Assembly: GCA_023416995.1 (NCBI GenBank)
Contig: JAEZGI010000014.1
Coordinates: forward strand, 1 to 28,007
DNA length: 28,007 nt
Source: Bacteroidota bacterium
Lineage (GTDB): Bacteria; Bacteroidota; Bacteroidia; Chitinophagales; Chitinophagaceae
Direction of reading: 5' to 3'
The position numbers were made by a program, and so were the translations under genes. Every line of letters begins with the position of its first letter. Within the stretch, counting starts at the first letter, position 1. This document shows, one piece after another, positions 17,706 through 25,405 of this stretch. Below the pieces are notes generated by a model. That model was not told where the DNA came from. It did no database searches and saw only the letters and a list, made by a program, of their open reading frames with translations.

Positions 17706-18818
17706 ATGGCAAATATCAATTATAAAAATTTTACCCTCGGCATCGAGGAAGAATATATGGTGGTAGATCCTGAAACCAGGGAACTCAAAAGCCATAATCA
17801 AAAGATTGTTACCGAGGGCCAGAAGGTCATCAAAGACAAAGTAAAAGCCGAAATGCACCAGGCTGTGGTAGAGGTCGGTACAGACATCTGTCAGAATATC
17901 GACGAGGCATTTAACGATGTTTCATTTTTACGAAAAACTATTTCTGGTATAGCAGGTGATTTGGGTTTATGGGTCGGTGCATCAGGCACACATCCGTTCA
18001 GTCATTGGGAAAGCCAATTAATCACAGATCATATCCGGTATAGTGAAATTGTGAACGAGCTGCAGGAAGCTGCCAGAAGTAACCTGATCTTTGGTTTGCA
18101 TGTGCATGTGGGCATGGAAACACGCGAGATGGCCAATCATATTGCCAATTCAACCCGTTACTTTCTGCCGCATATTTTTGCATTAAGCACCAACTCTCCT
18201 TTCTGGGAAGGTCGCAGTACCGGTTATAAATCGTTTCGCACCAAGGTATTTGATAAGTTCCCTCGCACGGGGATACCAGAAACGTTTGAAAGCATCGAAG
18301 CCTACGATAAATTTATTAAACTGCTTGTCAAAACAAATTGTATTGATAACGCAAAAAAGATCTGGTGGGACCTGCGCGTACATCCGTTCTTTAATACGGT
18401 TGAGTTCAGGATCTGCGATGTGCCGATGACCGTTCATGAAACCATTGCAATAGCCGCTTTGTTCCAGGGCATTTGCGCCAAGATTTATAAACTGAGAAGT
18501 CAGAATCTCAACTTTATTCAATACTCACGGGCACTGATAAACGAAAATAAATGGCGCGCCAGCCGATACGGAATTGATGGCCGTATGATTGATTTTGGAA
18601 AAGAAGAAGAATCGAACACAAGGGTGTTGATTTACGAACTGCTGGATTTTGTAGATGATGTTGTTGACCATCTCGGCAGCCGCCACGCTGTGAATCATGT
18701 GAGCCGTATGATGGATGAAGGCACGGGTGCCGACAGGCAATTGAAAGTGTTTGAAGAAACCAAAAATCTGCGCAACGTAGTTGACTATATTCATTCCCAG
18801 TTTTTATATGGCATCTGA
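17706..18818 (+). CDS. Carboxylate-amine ligase of the GCS2 / YbdK family
   Basis: This 370-residue protein has the glutamine-synthetase-like fold of the GCS2 family (PF04107), whose members form amide bonds between a carboxylate, often glutamate gamma-carboxyl, and an amine with ATP. Visible marks are LGIEEEYMVV (11-20), the acidic EVGTDIC, GASGTHPFSHW (91-101), the metal/substrate histidines in GLHVHVGM (130-137), and VEFRICDVPMT. Length and domain span are complete. It sits 40 bp behind the ATP-grasp gene, and its last 11 bp overlap the start of the amidase gene, so translational coupling is likely. E. coli YbdK-type members show weak glutamate-cysteine ligase activity; the real substrate here is open. 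Confidence 0.92.
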   Translation: MANINYKNFTLGIEEEYMVVDPETRELKSHNQKIVTEGQKVIKDKVKAEMHQAVVEVGTDICQNIDEAFNDVSFLRKTISGIAGDLGLWVGASGTHPFSHWESQLITDHIRYSEIVNELQEAARSNLIFGLHVHVGMETREMANHIANSTRYFLPHIFALSTNSPFWEGRSTGYKSFRTKVFDKFPRTGIPETFESIEAYDKFIKLLVKTNCIDNAKKIWWDLRVHPFFNTVEFRICDVPMTVHETIAIAALFQGICAKIYKLRSQNLNFIQYSRALINENKWRASRYGIDGRMIDFGKEEESNTRVLIYELLDFVDDVVDHLGSRHAVNHVSRMMDEGTGADRQLKVFEETKNLRNVVDYIHSQFLYGI

Positions 18819-20454
18819 TACGCTGAAAACAAGGTTATTTACTGTATTGCTATTAGTAAGCAGTGTGTGTTCGGGCCAGGGAGGTGACAGCCTGAATGCT
18901 GCGACTGCATTAAAGATAATTGGTCTTGAGTTCACCGCTTCTGAGCTTGACTCCATGCAGGATGAACTTAAACAAAGCCGGAGAACTTATACAAGGATGC
19001 GCGAACTACCAACAGGTAATGCGCTCGCCTACCCGTTTTCTTTTACGCCGGGCCCACCGCCTACAGCCAGGCAGGAAAAAACAGAATGGCCGATACCAAG
19101 CGGTATAACAGTTCCCGCAAACAAAAACGATCTCGCATTTTACAGTATTCCGCAACTTGCTTCTCTCATCAAACATAAAAAGATCAGCTCTGTTGAACTC
19201 ACCCGATTTTTTCTTGATCGATTAAAAACCTGGGGCGATACGCTTGAATGTGTCATCACGCTTACAGACAGTCTTGCATTGGCACAGGCAGCCCAGGCTG
19301 ATGCAGAAATCAAAGCCGGGAAGTATCGCGGTCCTTTACATGGAGTTCCGTATGGACTAAAAGATCTGTTTGCAGTTAAAGGTTATAAGACAACCTGGGG
19401 TGCGGTTCCATATAAGGACCAGGTGATTAATGAAGATGCATTTGCATATACAAAGCTTCGCGAAGCGGGTGCTATATTATGCGCCAAACTTACACTTGGT
19501 GAACTCGCTTACAACGATCTTTGGTTCGGTGGCCGCACCCGTAATCCATGGAACATCAAACAGGGCTCCAGCGGCTCATCAGCAGGATCAGCAGCCGCAA
19601 CCGCAGCGGGACTGCTACCATTTGCTATCGGCACTGAAACGCATGGCTCAATTGTATCGCCTTCACATACCTGCGGTACTACGGGACTGCGACCCACCTT
19701 TGGCTCAGTAAGCAGATCAGGTGCAATGGTATTAAGCTGGAGCCTTGACAAAGCAGGACCTATCTGCCGGTCGGCCGAAGACGCCGCCATTGTGTTTTAT
19801 TATATGAAAGGCACTGATGGTAAGGATGCGGCGGCCATCGAACGACCCTTTAATTTTAAACCAATAAAGGATTTAAGTAAACTGAAAATCGCATATCCGG
19901 AAAATTATTTCAGATCGCTGCCAAAATCATCTCCGCAATGGGCAGTGCTCGACAAACTAACCGAATTAGGTGCATCCCTGATTCCTATAGTGTTCCCGGA
20001 TTCAGCCATCTATCCCTATAACATCATGGATGTGGTAATAAGCGCGGAATCGGCTGCAGCCTTTGATGAGTTAACAAGATCAGATCGTGACGACCTGATC
20101 AGGAGACAGGATAAATACTTCTGGCCAAATACATTTCGTGCCGCAAGATTAATTCCCGCCGTTGAATATATCAATGCTAACAGACACCGGTCGAGACTGA
20201 TGCAGGATGTGAACGAAATCATCTCAAAATATGATGTGATTGTTACGCCGTCGTTTGCTGGGGCGCAGCTCGGGATTACAAACCTGACAGGACACCCGGT
20301 GGTAGTTACCCCTGTTGGTTTTACGGCAAACGGATTACCTACCAGTATTACTTTTTTAGGAAACCTGTATGATGATGAAACGATTCTTGCGGTAGCCGAT
20401 CGTTTTCAAAAGGCCACAAATTTTCATCAGCAACATCCTGCAAAATTTAAATAA
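18808..20454 (+). CDS. Exported amidase-signature amidase
   Basis: This serine hydrolase of the amidase-signature family hydrolyses carboxamides. With the start at 18808 the protein has 548 residues and a signal peptide (about 1-24; RLFTVLLLVSSVCSGQ), so it acts in the periplasm. The Ser-cisSer-Lys triad is visible: K185 in PYGLKDLF, a serine in the Gly/Ser-rich loop GSSGSSAGSAAA (253-264), and S281 in GTETHGSIVSP, a variant of the usual GTDTGGSIRxP. An in-frame upstream start at 18781 would place nine residues before the signal peptide and is less likely. The start lies inside the end of the GCS2 gene. An enzyme with aminoacylase or glutamyl-tRNA amidotransferase-like history cannot be ruled out, but no gatB/gatC is present. 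Confidence 0.9.
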   Translation: MASDTLKTRLFTVLLLVSSVCSGQGGDSLNAATALKIIGLEFTASELDSMQDELKQSRRTYTRMRELPTGNALAYPFSFTPGPPPTARQEKTEWPIPSGITVPANKNDLAFYSIPQLASLIKHKKISSVELTRFFLDRLKTWGDTLECVITLTDSLALAQAAQADAEIKAGKYRGPLHGVPYGLKDLFAVKGYKTTWGAVPYKDQVINEDAFAYTKLREAGAILCAKLTLGELAYNDLWFGGRTRNPWNIKQGSSGSSAGSAAATAAGLLPFAIGTETHGSIVSPSHTCGTTGLRPTFGSVSRSGAMVLSWSLDKAGPICRSAEDAAIVFYYMKGTDGKDAAAIERPFNFKPIKDLSKLKIAYPENYFRSLPKSSPQWAVLDKLTELGASLIPIVFPDSAIYPYNIMDVVISAESAAAFDELTRSDRDDLIRRQDKYFWPNTFRAARLIPAVEYINANRHRSRLMQDVNEIISKYDVIVTPSFAGAQLGITNLTGHPVVVTPVGFTANGLPTSITFLGNLYDDETILAVADRFQKATNFHQQHPAKFK

Positions 20455-20486
20455 CAAGTGTGTATCGCACGCTGAATTCAATCATT

Positions 20487-22181
20487 ATGTTATCACAGTC
20501 TAAAACTATGATGTTGTCTAATATTTTGAAGCGTATCAATCCTGGCAAACTAACTGTATACCTGGCAACATCGATCTTATTGTTCTCGTCGTGCAATTCT
20601 AAAACCAACGCGGATCTTATTGTTCATAACGGTGTGGTATACACGATCGATTCGGCTTTCTCGGTTGTGCAGGCCATGGCTGTCAAAAACGGTCGCATAA
20701 TTGCAACCGGATCAGACGATGAAATTCTTTCTCAATTTGAATCTGCCAACACCACCAATCTTGAGGGCAAGTTCGTTTACCCTGGTTTCATCGATGCCCA
20801 CGCACATTTTCTGGGTTATGGATTAAGTCTCGCGAGCGTTGATCTGAATGGAACTGAAAGCTGGTCAGAAGTGCTTGAACGCGTACAACAGTTTGCCAGC
20901 AAAAACCCCGAAGGATGGATAACCGGTCGCGGCTGGGATCAGAATGACTGGCCGGTGAAACAGTTCCCTACGCGGGAGGCGCTGGACAGTCTCTTCCCGG
21001 ATAGGCCGGTGATTCTTGAGCGCGTTGACGGCCATGCTTCACTTGCAAACGGCAAAGCGCTGGAACTGGCAGGCATAACAAGGGGAATGAAGATAACCGG
21101 TGGTGACGTGGTGGAACAAAACGGTAAACCCACAGGTTTATTGATAGACAATGCAGCGAACCTGGTAACATCGAAAATACCTGCGCCGGGTAGTGATCAA
21201 TTGAAGCGGGCACTGATGGATGCCCAAAAAAATTGTTTCGCTGTTGGTTTAACGACGGTCGACGATTGTGGTATCAGTGCCGGTGAGGTTGATCTGTATG
21301 ATGGTCTACATAAGTCGGGCGATCTTAAGATGCGTATCTATGCCATGTTAAGCGATGACAAACGCAACTTTGACTTTCTTTTTGCGAAAGGCAAAATAAA
21401 AACCGACCGGTTAAATGTAAGATCATTTAAGGTTTATGCCGATGGTGCATTAGGCTCAAGAGGTGCAAGTTTGCTGGCAGATTACACTGACCGCGCCGGT
21501 TGGAAAGGTTTTTTATTAAGTGATCCTGCACATTTTGACTCTGTGGCCGCAGTGCTTAACGAGAAAGATTTCCAGATGTGTACCCATGCTATCGGTGACA
21601 GTGGCAACAGAACCATACTAAACATATACGCTAAATATTTGCAGCCTGGCAACGATAAGCGCTGGCGCATAGAACATGCCCAGGTGGTGAATAAAGATGA
21701 TTTTCAGAAGTTCGGGCAGTATAACATAATACCTTCTGTACAACCAACACATGCTACATCAGACATGTATTGGGCAGGCCACCGCCTGGGTGAGGCACGT
21801 GAAAAGGGTGCATACGCTTTTAAAGATCTCCTGAAACAAAACGGCTGGATACCACTTGGCACTGACTTCCCGGTAGAAGACATTTCAACCTTAAAAACAT
21901 TTTATGCTGCGGTTGTTCGCAAAGACGGTAAAGGCTGGCCACAACAAGGCTATCAACCTGAAAACGCTTTATCACGTGAAGAAGCCTTGCGCGGCATGAC
22001 AATCTGGGCAGCCAAAAGCAACTTTGAAGAACATGAAAAAGGTAGTCTTGAGAAGGAGAAATTTGCTGATTTTATTATCATGGATCAGGACCTGATGAAA
22101 GTATCTTCTGAACTGATCCTGAAAGCAACGGTATTAAAAACCTTTATTAATGGCGAGAATGTTTTCACAAGGAACAAGTAA
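20487..22181 (+). CDS. Lipoprotein amidohydrolase (YtcJ-like, Amidohydro_3)
   Basis: This metal-dependent hydrolase of about 564 residues belongs to the YtcJ-like group. A hydrophobic leader ends in LLFSSC with C36, so it is a probable lipoprotein facing the periplasm. Metal-site elements appear in order: GFIDAHAHFLG, the family mark RVDGHASLAN, VYADGALGSRGASL, CTHAIGDSGNR, IEHAQVV and GTDFPVE. The family acts on amide or imide bonds of diverse compounds; the substrate is unknown. An upstream GTG (20460) and two later ATGs (20508, 20511) are possible starts; all keep the lipobox. It follows the amidase by 32 bp and probably shares its transcript. Confidence 0.88.
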   Translation: MLSQSKTMMLSNILKRINPGKLTVYLATSILLFSSCNSKTNADLIVHNGVVYTIDSAFSVVQAMAVKNGRIIATGSDDEILSQFESANTTNLEGKFVYPGFIDAHAHFLGYGLSLASVDLNGTESWSEVLERVQQFASKNPEGWITGRGWDQNDWPVKQFPTREALDSLFPDRPVILERVDGHASLANGKALELAGITRGMKITGGDVVEQNGKPTGLLIDNAANLVTSKIPAPGSDQLKRALMDAQKNCFAVGLTTVDDCGISAGEVDLYDGLHKSGDLKMRIYAMLSDDKRNFDFLFAKGKIKTDRLNVRSFKVYADGALGSRGASLLADYTDRAGWKGFLLSDPAHFDSVAAVLNEKDFQMCTHAIGDSGNRTILNIYAKYLQPGNDKRWRIEHAQVVNKDDFQKFGQYNIIPSVQPTHATSDMYWAGHRLGEAREKGAYAFKDLLKQNGWIPLGTDFPVEDISTLKTFYAAVVRKDGKGWPQQGYQPENALSREEALRGMTIWAAKSNFEEHEKGSLEKEKFADFIIMDQDLMKVSSELILKATVLKTFINGENVFTRNK

Positions 22182-22186
22182 ATTTG
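22179..22186 (+). promoter_or_regulatory. -7 box for the SGNH hydrolase gene
   Basis: TAAATTTG is a perfect TAnnTTTG match that begins with the stop codon of the amidohydrolase gene. Transcription would start near 22193, about 29 nt before the ATG. The -33 position lacks a clear TTTG. Confidence 0.4.
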
Positions 22187-22221
22187 ATCTATATCTTCCA
22201 CTTCAACACTAACTTATTGTC

Positions 22222-22887
22222 ATGAGAAAACTGATATTGCTCGCCATCGTATTTAGCTTAACTGCATTTTCAACTGTGCAAAGAAAGAAACGTATCGTAT
22301 TTTTTGGTGATTCCATCACTCAGGCCGGAGTGCAGCCAAAAGGATATATAACAAAGATTGGAGAAAAACTTGCTGCCAAAGGTTTGAAGGATCAATATGA
22401 ACTTATTGGCGCAGGTATCGGTGGTAATAAGGTATATGATCTTTACCTGAGAATGGAAGACGATGTGCTGGCTAAAAATCCGGACATAGTTGTGATCTGG
22501 GTAGGCGTCAACGATGTGTGGCACAAAAAATCCAGCGGAACGGGCACCGACGCCGACAAATTTGAAAAATTTTATCATGCTTTGATAAAGAAACTGAAGG
22601 CAAAAAATATTTCAGTATATATCTGTACGCCTGCTGCGATCGGCGAAAAAACAGATTTTTCAAACGAACTCGATGGTGATCTGAATCAATACTCCAAGAT
22701 CATCCGCGATATTGCTAAAAAGAATGATTGTCCCCTGATTGATCTCCGTGAAGCGTTCCTCAAATACAATCTCGCAAACAACAAAGAAAACGCAGCCTCA
22801 GGAATTTTAACAACTGATCGTGTGCATCTTAACGAAAAAGGCAACGATTTCGTAGCAGATGAGATGCTGAAGGTGCTTGTTAAATAA
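22222..22887 (+). CDS. Exported SGNH/GDSL-family hydrolase
   Basis: This 221-residue protein is an esterase or acyl hydrolase of the SGNH fold, predicted to be exported by an N-terminal signal peptide (about 1-18). All four signature blocks are present: block I FFGDSITQ with S31, block II GIGGN, block III WVGVNDVW, and block V DRVHLNEKGND with the Asp/His pair. It resembles bacterial lysophospholipase-like and carbohydrate-esterase-like members; the natural ester is unknown. It has its own probable promoter, so it may be regulated separately from the genes on either side. Confidence 0.9.
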   Translation: MRKLILLAIVFSLTAFSTVQRKKRIVFFGDSITQAGVQPKGYITKIGEKLAAKGLKDQYELIGAGIGGNKVYDLYLRMEDDVLAKNPDIVVIWVGVNDVWHKKSSGTGTDADKFEKFYHALIKKLKAKNISVYICTPAAIGEKTDFSNELDGDLNQYSKIIRDIAKKNDCPLIDLREAFLKYNLANNKENAASGILTTDRVHLNEKGNDFVADEMLKVLVK

Positions 22888-22931
22888 CATTTACGTCGGG
22901 CCGGCAGCTGGCAAAAACGGCCAAAAATTGT

Positions 22932-22939
22932 TAAATTTG
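22932..22939 (+). promoter_or_regulatory. -7 box abutting the amidotransferase start
   Basis: TAAATTTG, a perfect match, ends 4 bp before the ATG at 22944. If used, transcription would begin at or next to the A of the start codon, giving a leaderless mRNA. The -33 region shows only CTGG. Confidence 0.4.
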
Positions 22940-22943
22940 CGGC

Positions 22944-23801
22944 ATGAAACTGAGCGAAAAAAGGCAGGTTCGGGTTGCAATACTTGATTTGTATGAAGGT
23001 CAGCCAAATCAGGGAATGCGGTGTTTGCGTGACATTTTGCATGCATATGCGCATGCGCATAGTCTTCAGCTTACACTGGATGAATATGAAGTACGGATTG
23101 CGCAACAGGTTCCCGATTTAAGCTATGATATATATATCTCCAGCGGAGGCCCGGGCAGCCCACTGGAAAGTATTGGTGCCGCCTGGGAAACTGTTTATTT
23201 CGGATGGCTCTCCCAGGTTGAAGCATGGAACGAGTCGCCACGTAACGAGATCAAAAAACACGTATTTTTTATCTGTCATTCATACCAGCTGGCCTGCAGG
23301 CACTGGAACATCGGCAACGTAAACAAACGAAGGTCCACCGCATTTGGGGTCTTCCCCGTTCACCCGGTAACAGAGGGCGAATCAGAGCCGGTATTCAAGG
23401 GATTACCTGATCCGTTTTATTCTGTAGACAGCAGGGATTTCCAGGTTACACAGGCAAATATTGATGTGCTCGATGAAATGGGCGGGCATATACTTGCGAT
23501 TGAAAAAGAAAGGCCCCATGTACCACTTGAACGTGCAATCATGGCCGTGAGATTCAACGAATATATGATCGGTACCCAGTTCCATCCTGAAGCCGATGCG
23601 GTTGGTATGAGCATGTATCTTCAGCGGGATGACAAAAAGGATACGGTGATCGCTGAACACGGTGAAGAAAAATGGAAAAGCATGATCGAACAGTTAAGCG
23701 ATCCGGACAAAATTCTTTGCACCTACAGCCATATACTTCCCAACTTCCTGGACGCAGCAATGGCACACCTTGAACAAAAAGCGGAACTGGCACGACAATA
23801 A
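22944..23801 (+). CDS. Class I glutamine amidotransferase-like protein
   Basis: This 285-residue protein has the GMP-synthase-type glutaminase fold and would release ammonia from glutamine for an amide-forming partner. The triad is intact: C111 in FICHSYQL, H214 and E216 in QFHPEAD; SSGGPGSP (66-73) is the oxyanion region. The nucleophile elbow lacks the usual glycines of GxCxGxQ, having I-C-H-S-Y-Q instead. About 60 residues after the triad form a C-terminal extension. The N-terminus (VRVAILDLYEG) enters the first strand directly, so the start is firm. No synthetase domain is fused; the best partners are the neighbouring ligases. A peptidase- or gamma-glutamyl-hydrolase-like role is the main alternative. 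Confidence 0.85.
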   Translation: MKLSEKRQVRVAILDLYEGQPNQGMRCLRDILHAYAHAHSLQLTLDEYEVRIAQQVPDLSYDIYISSGGPGSPLESIGAAWETVYFGWLSQVEAWNESPRNEIKKHVFFICHSYQLACRHWNIGNVNKRRSTAFGVFPVHPVTEGESEPVFKGLPDPFYSVDSRDFQVTQANIDVLDEMGGHILAIEKERPHVPLERAIMAVRFNEYMIGTQFHPEADAVGMSMYLQRDDKKDTVIAEHGEEKWKSMIEQLSDPDKILCTYSHILPNFLDAAMAHLEQKAELARQ

Positions 23802-23874
23802 AGTTTAGCGGCAACAGCAAGCGGAGTATGACGGTAAATAACTAAATTAACGTCTTACAATCTACTTCGGCTTT

Positions 23875-25068
23875 ATGGTTCCATCATTGCGGCAACAATT
23901 CAATAAGAATTTTTCGGAAGCAAAGTTTAATACATTGTTGCAGGCTATGGATGCAGCGCATCCGGGGGCCATTGAGTTTCGCATTGCAGAAACCCCGGTG
24001 TTTGTGTCAAAGCCGTTCAGGGATAAAATGATCGAAGCCTGCGAGCATATAATTGATCTGATAGCCGATCCAGGCTTCATGGCAATTACTGAAAGAAGCA
24101 TACCAACAAATGAACGTGTGCCAAATGAAAAGGGCCAGCCTTACATGATTGCCTTTGACTTTGGTATATGTATCAACAATGATAATGAACTGGAGCCGCA
24201 GTTAATCGAAATGCAGGGCTTCCCTACCCTTTTCGGTTTCCAGGTATTTTACCCTGAACTGCTGCGACAATCTTTTGAGATACCAGAGAATTACTCGCAA
24301 TATCTGGGAGGTTATACTAAGGATACCTATTTACAAGCCCTGCGCAACGTAATAGTTGGCAACTACGCCACAGAGGAAGTAATCTTGCTCGAAATAAAGC
24401 CACATGAGCAAAAAACAAGAATTGACTTCTATTGTACAGAGGACTATCTCGGCATACAGCCTGTATGTATAACCGAACTGATCAAGGAAGGAAAGTCTCT
24501 ATACTACATCAGAAACGGAACAAAAACAAGGATACGCCGCATATACAACCGCGTTATATTCGATGACCTGAACGCACAAAAAAGTGAGTTAGGCAATTTT
24601 ATTGACATTACTCAGGATCTGGATGTTGAGTGGATCCCACACCCTAACTGGTTTTACCGAATCAGTAAGTTCACTTTGCCTTTGCTGCGGCATCCCTATG
24701 TTCCTCAAACTTTTTATCTTAATGAGATCAAACAGGTGCCTCATGATCTTGAGAATTATGTTTTAAAACCTTTGTTTTCATTTGCTGGTCAGGGCGTGGT
24801 TATTGATGTTACCCAACAGGATATCGATGCTATTACCGAACCGGAGAACTGGATATTGCAGCGGAAAGTTAACTATGCTGATGTGATTGAAACCCCCGAC
24901 GGGCCCGCCAAAGCAGAGCTGCGCATCATGTATCTTTGGAAGCCCGGAGCTGCCAGACCTGAGCCCGTAATCAATCTTGCCAGGATCAGCAAAGGCAAAA
25001 TGATTGGTGTGCGATACAATCAGAATAAAACCTGGGTCGGTGGCAGTGTCGGTTTTTTTGAACGTTAA
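23875..25068 (+). CDS. Divergent ATP-grasp-like protein
   Basis: I do not recognise this 397-residue protein as a named enzyme. Its C-terminal half has ATP-grasp features: YVLKPLFSFAGQGVVID (295-311) for a nucleotide-binding Lys and a G-loop, ENWILQRKVNY (324-334) for the hinge, AELRIMYLW (347-355), and ARISKG...VRYN (369-382) with N382 as a possible metal ligand. The N-terminal half has QLIEMQGFPTLFGFQ (109-123). The layout recalls the glutathionylspermidine-synthase-like or circularly permuted ATP-grasp groups, but only distantly. No signal peptide. It starts 73 bp after the amidotransferase and is followed after 16 bp by the cupin gene, probably on one transcript. Confidence 0.7.
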   Translation: MVPSLRQQFNKNFSEAKFNTLLQAMDAAHPGAIEFRIAETPVFVSKPFRDKMIEACEHIIDLIADPGFMAITERSIPTNERVPNEKGQPYMIAFDFGICINNDNELEPQLIEMQGFPTLFGFQVFYPELLRQSFEIPENYSQYLGGYTKDTYLQALRNVIVGNYATEEVILLEIKPHEQKTRIDFYCTEDYLGIQPVCITELIKEGKSLYYIRNGTKTRIRRIYNRVIFDDLNAQKSELGNFIDITQDLDVEWIPHPNWFYRISKFTLPLLRHPYVPQTFYLNEIKQVPHDLENYVLKPLFSFAGQGVVIDVTQQDIDAITEPENWILQRKVNYADVIETPDGPAKAELRIMYLWKPGAARPEPVINLARISKGKMIGVRYNQNKTWVGGSVGFFER

Positions 25069-25084
25069 ATAATTTACATCTATT

Positions 25085-25399
25085 ATGCAATTTTTGAACG
25101 ATATACCTGCAAGAGAATTTCTACCAGGTTTTTATGGCCGTTTTGTTCATGGAGAAGCAAGCACATTATCGTATGTGACCATCACCAAAGGCAGCACCCT
25201 GCCCACACACCAGCACCCACATGAACAGATCACTCATATAGTTGAGGGCGAGCTGCAAATGAAGATCGGTGATGAAGAATTTGTTTTTACACCCGGTTCT
25301 GTATATGTGATACCCGGTAACACACCACATTCTGCTTTTGCTTTGACAGACTGCAAGGTGCTTGACTTCTTTTCACCTGCCCGCGACGATTACCGGTGA
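25085..25399 (+). CDS. Small cupin-domain protein
   Basis: This 104-residue single-domain cupin has a complete metal-site pattern: motif 1 PTHQHPHEQITHIVEGEL (40-57), with H42, H44 or H46 and Q48, and motif 2 PGNTPHSA with H82. Such small cupins may be isomerases, dioxygenases or simple sugar/metabolite binders; the sequence does not decide. It is 16 bp behind the ATP-grasp-like gene and is the last plus-strand gene of the cluster; the convergent efflux adaptor ends 6 bp away. No terminator is visible between them. Confidence 0.85.
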   Translation: MQFLNDIPAREFLPGFYGRFVHGEASTLSYVTITKGSTLPTHQHPHEQITHIVEGELQMKIGDEEFVFTPGSVYVIPGNTPHSAFALTDCKVLDFFSPARDDYR

Positions 25400-25405
25400 T
25401 AAAAT

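Noticed and set aside
16712..18818. Classical glutathione synthesis (gshA-gshB) call for ATP-grasp plus GCS2
   Set aside because: GCS2/YbdK-type proteins act on varied substrates, the ATP-grasp protein is only generally GshB-like, and the glutaminase, esterase and second ATP-grasp-like gene are not part of that pathway. It remains an alternative, not a call.
18808..20454. Amidase as GatA of the tRNA amidotransferase
   Set aside because: It has a signal peptide, a variant serine loop and no gatB or gatC neighbour.
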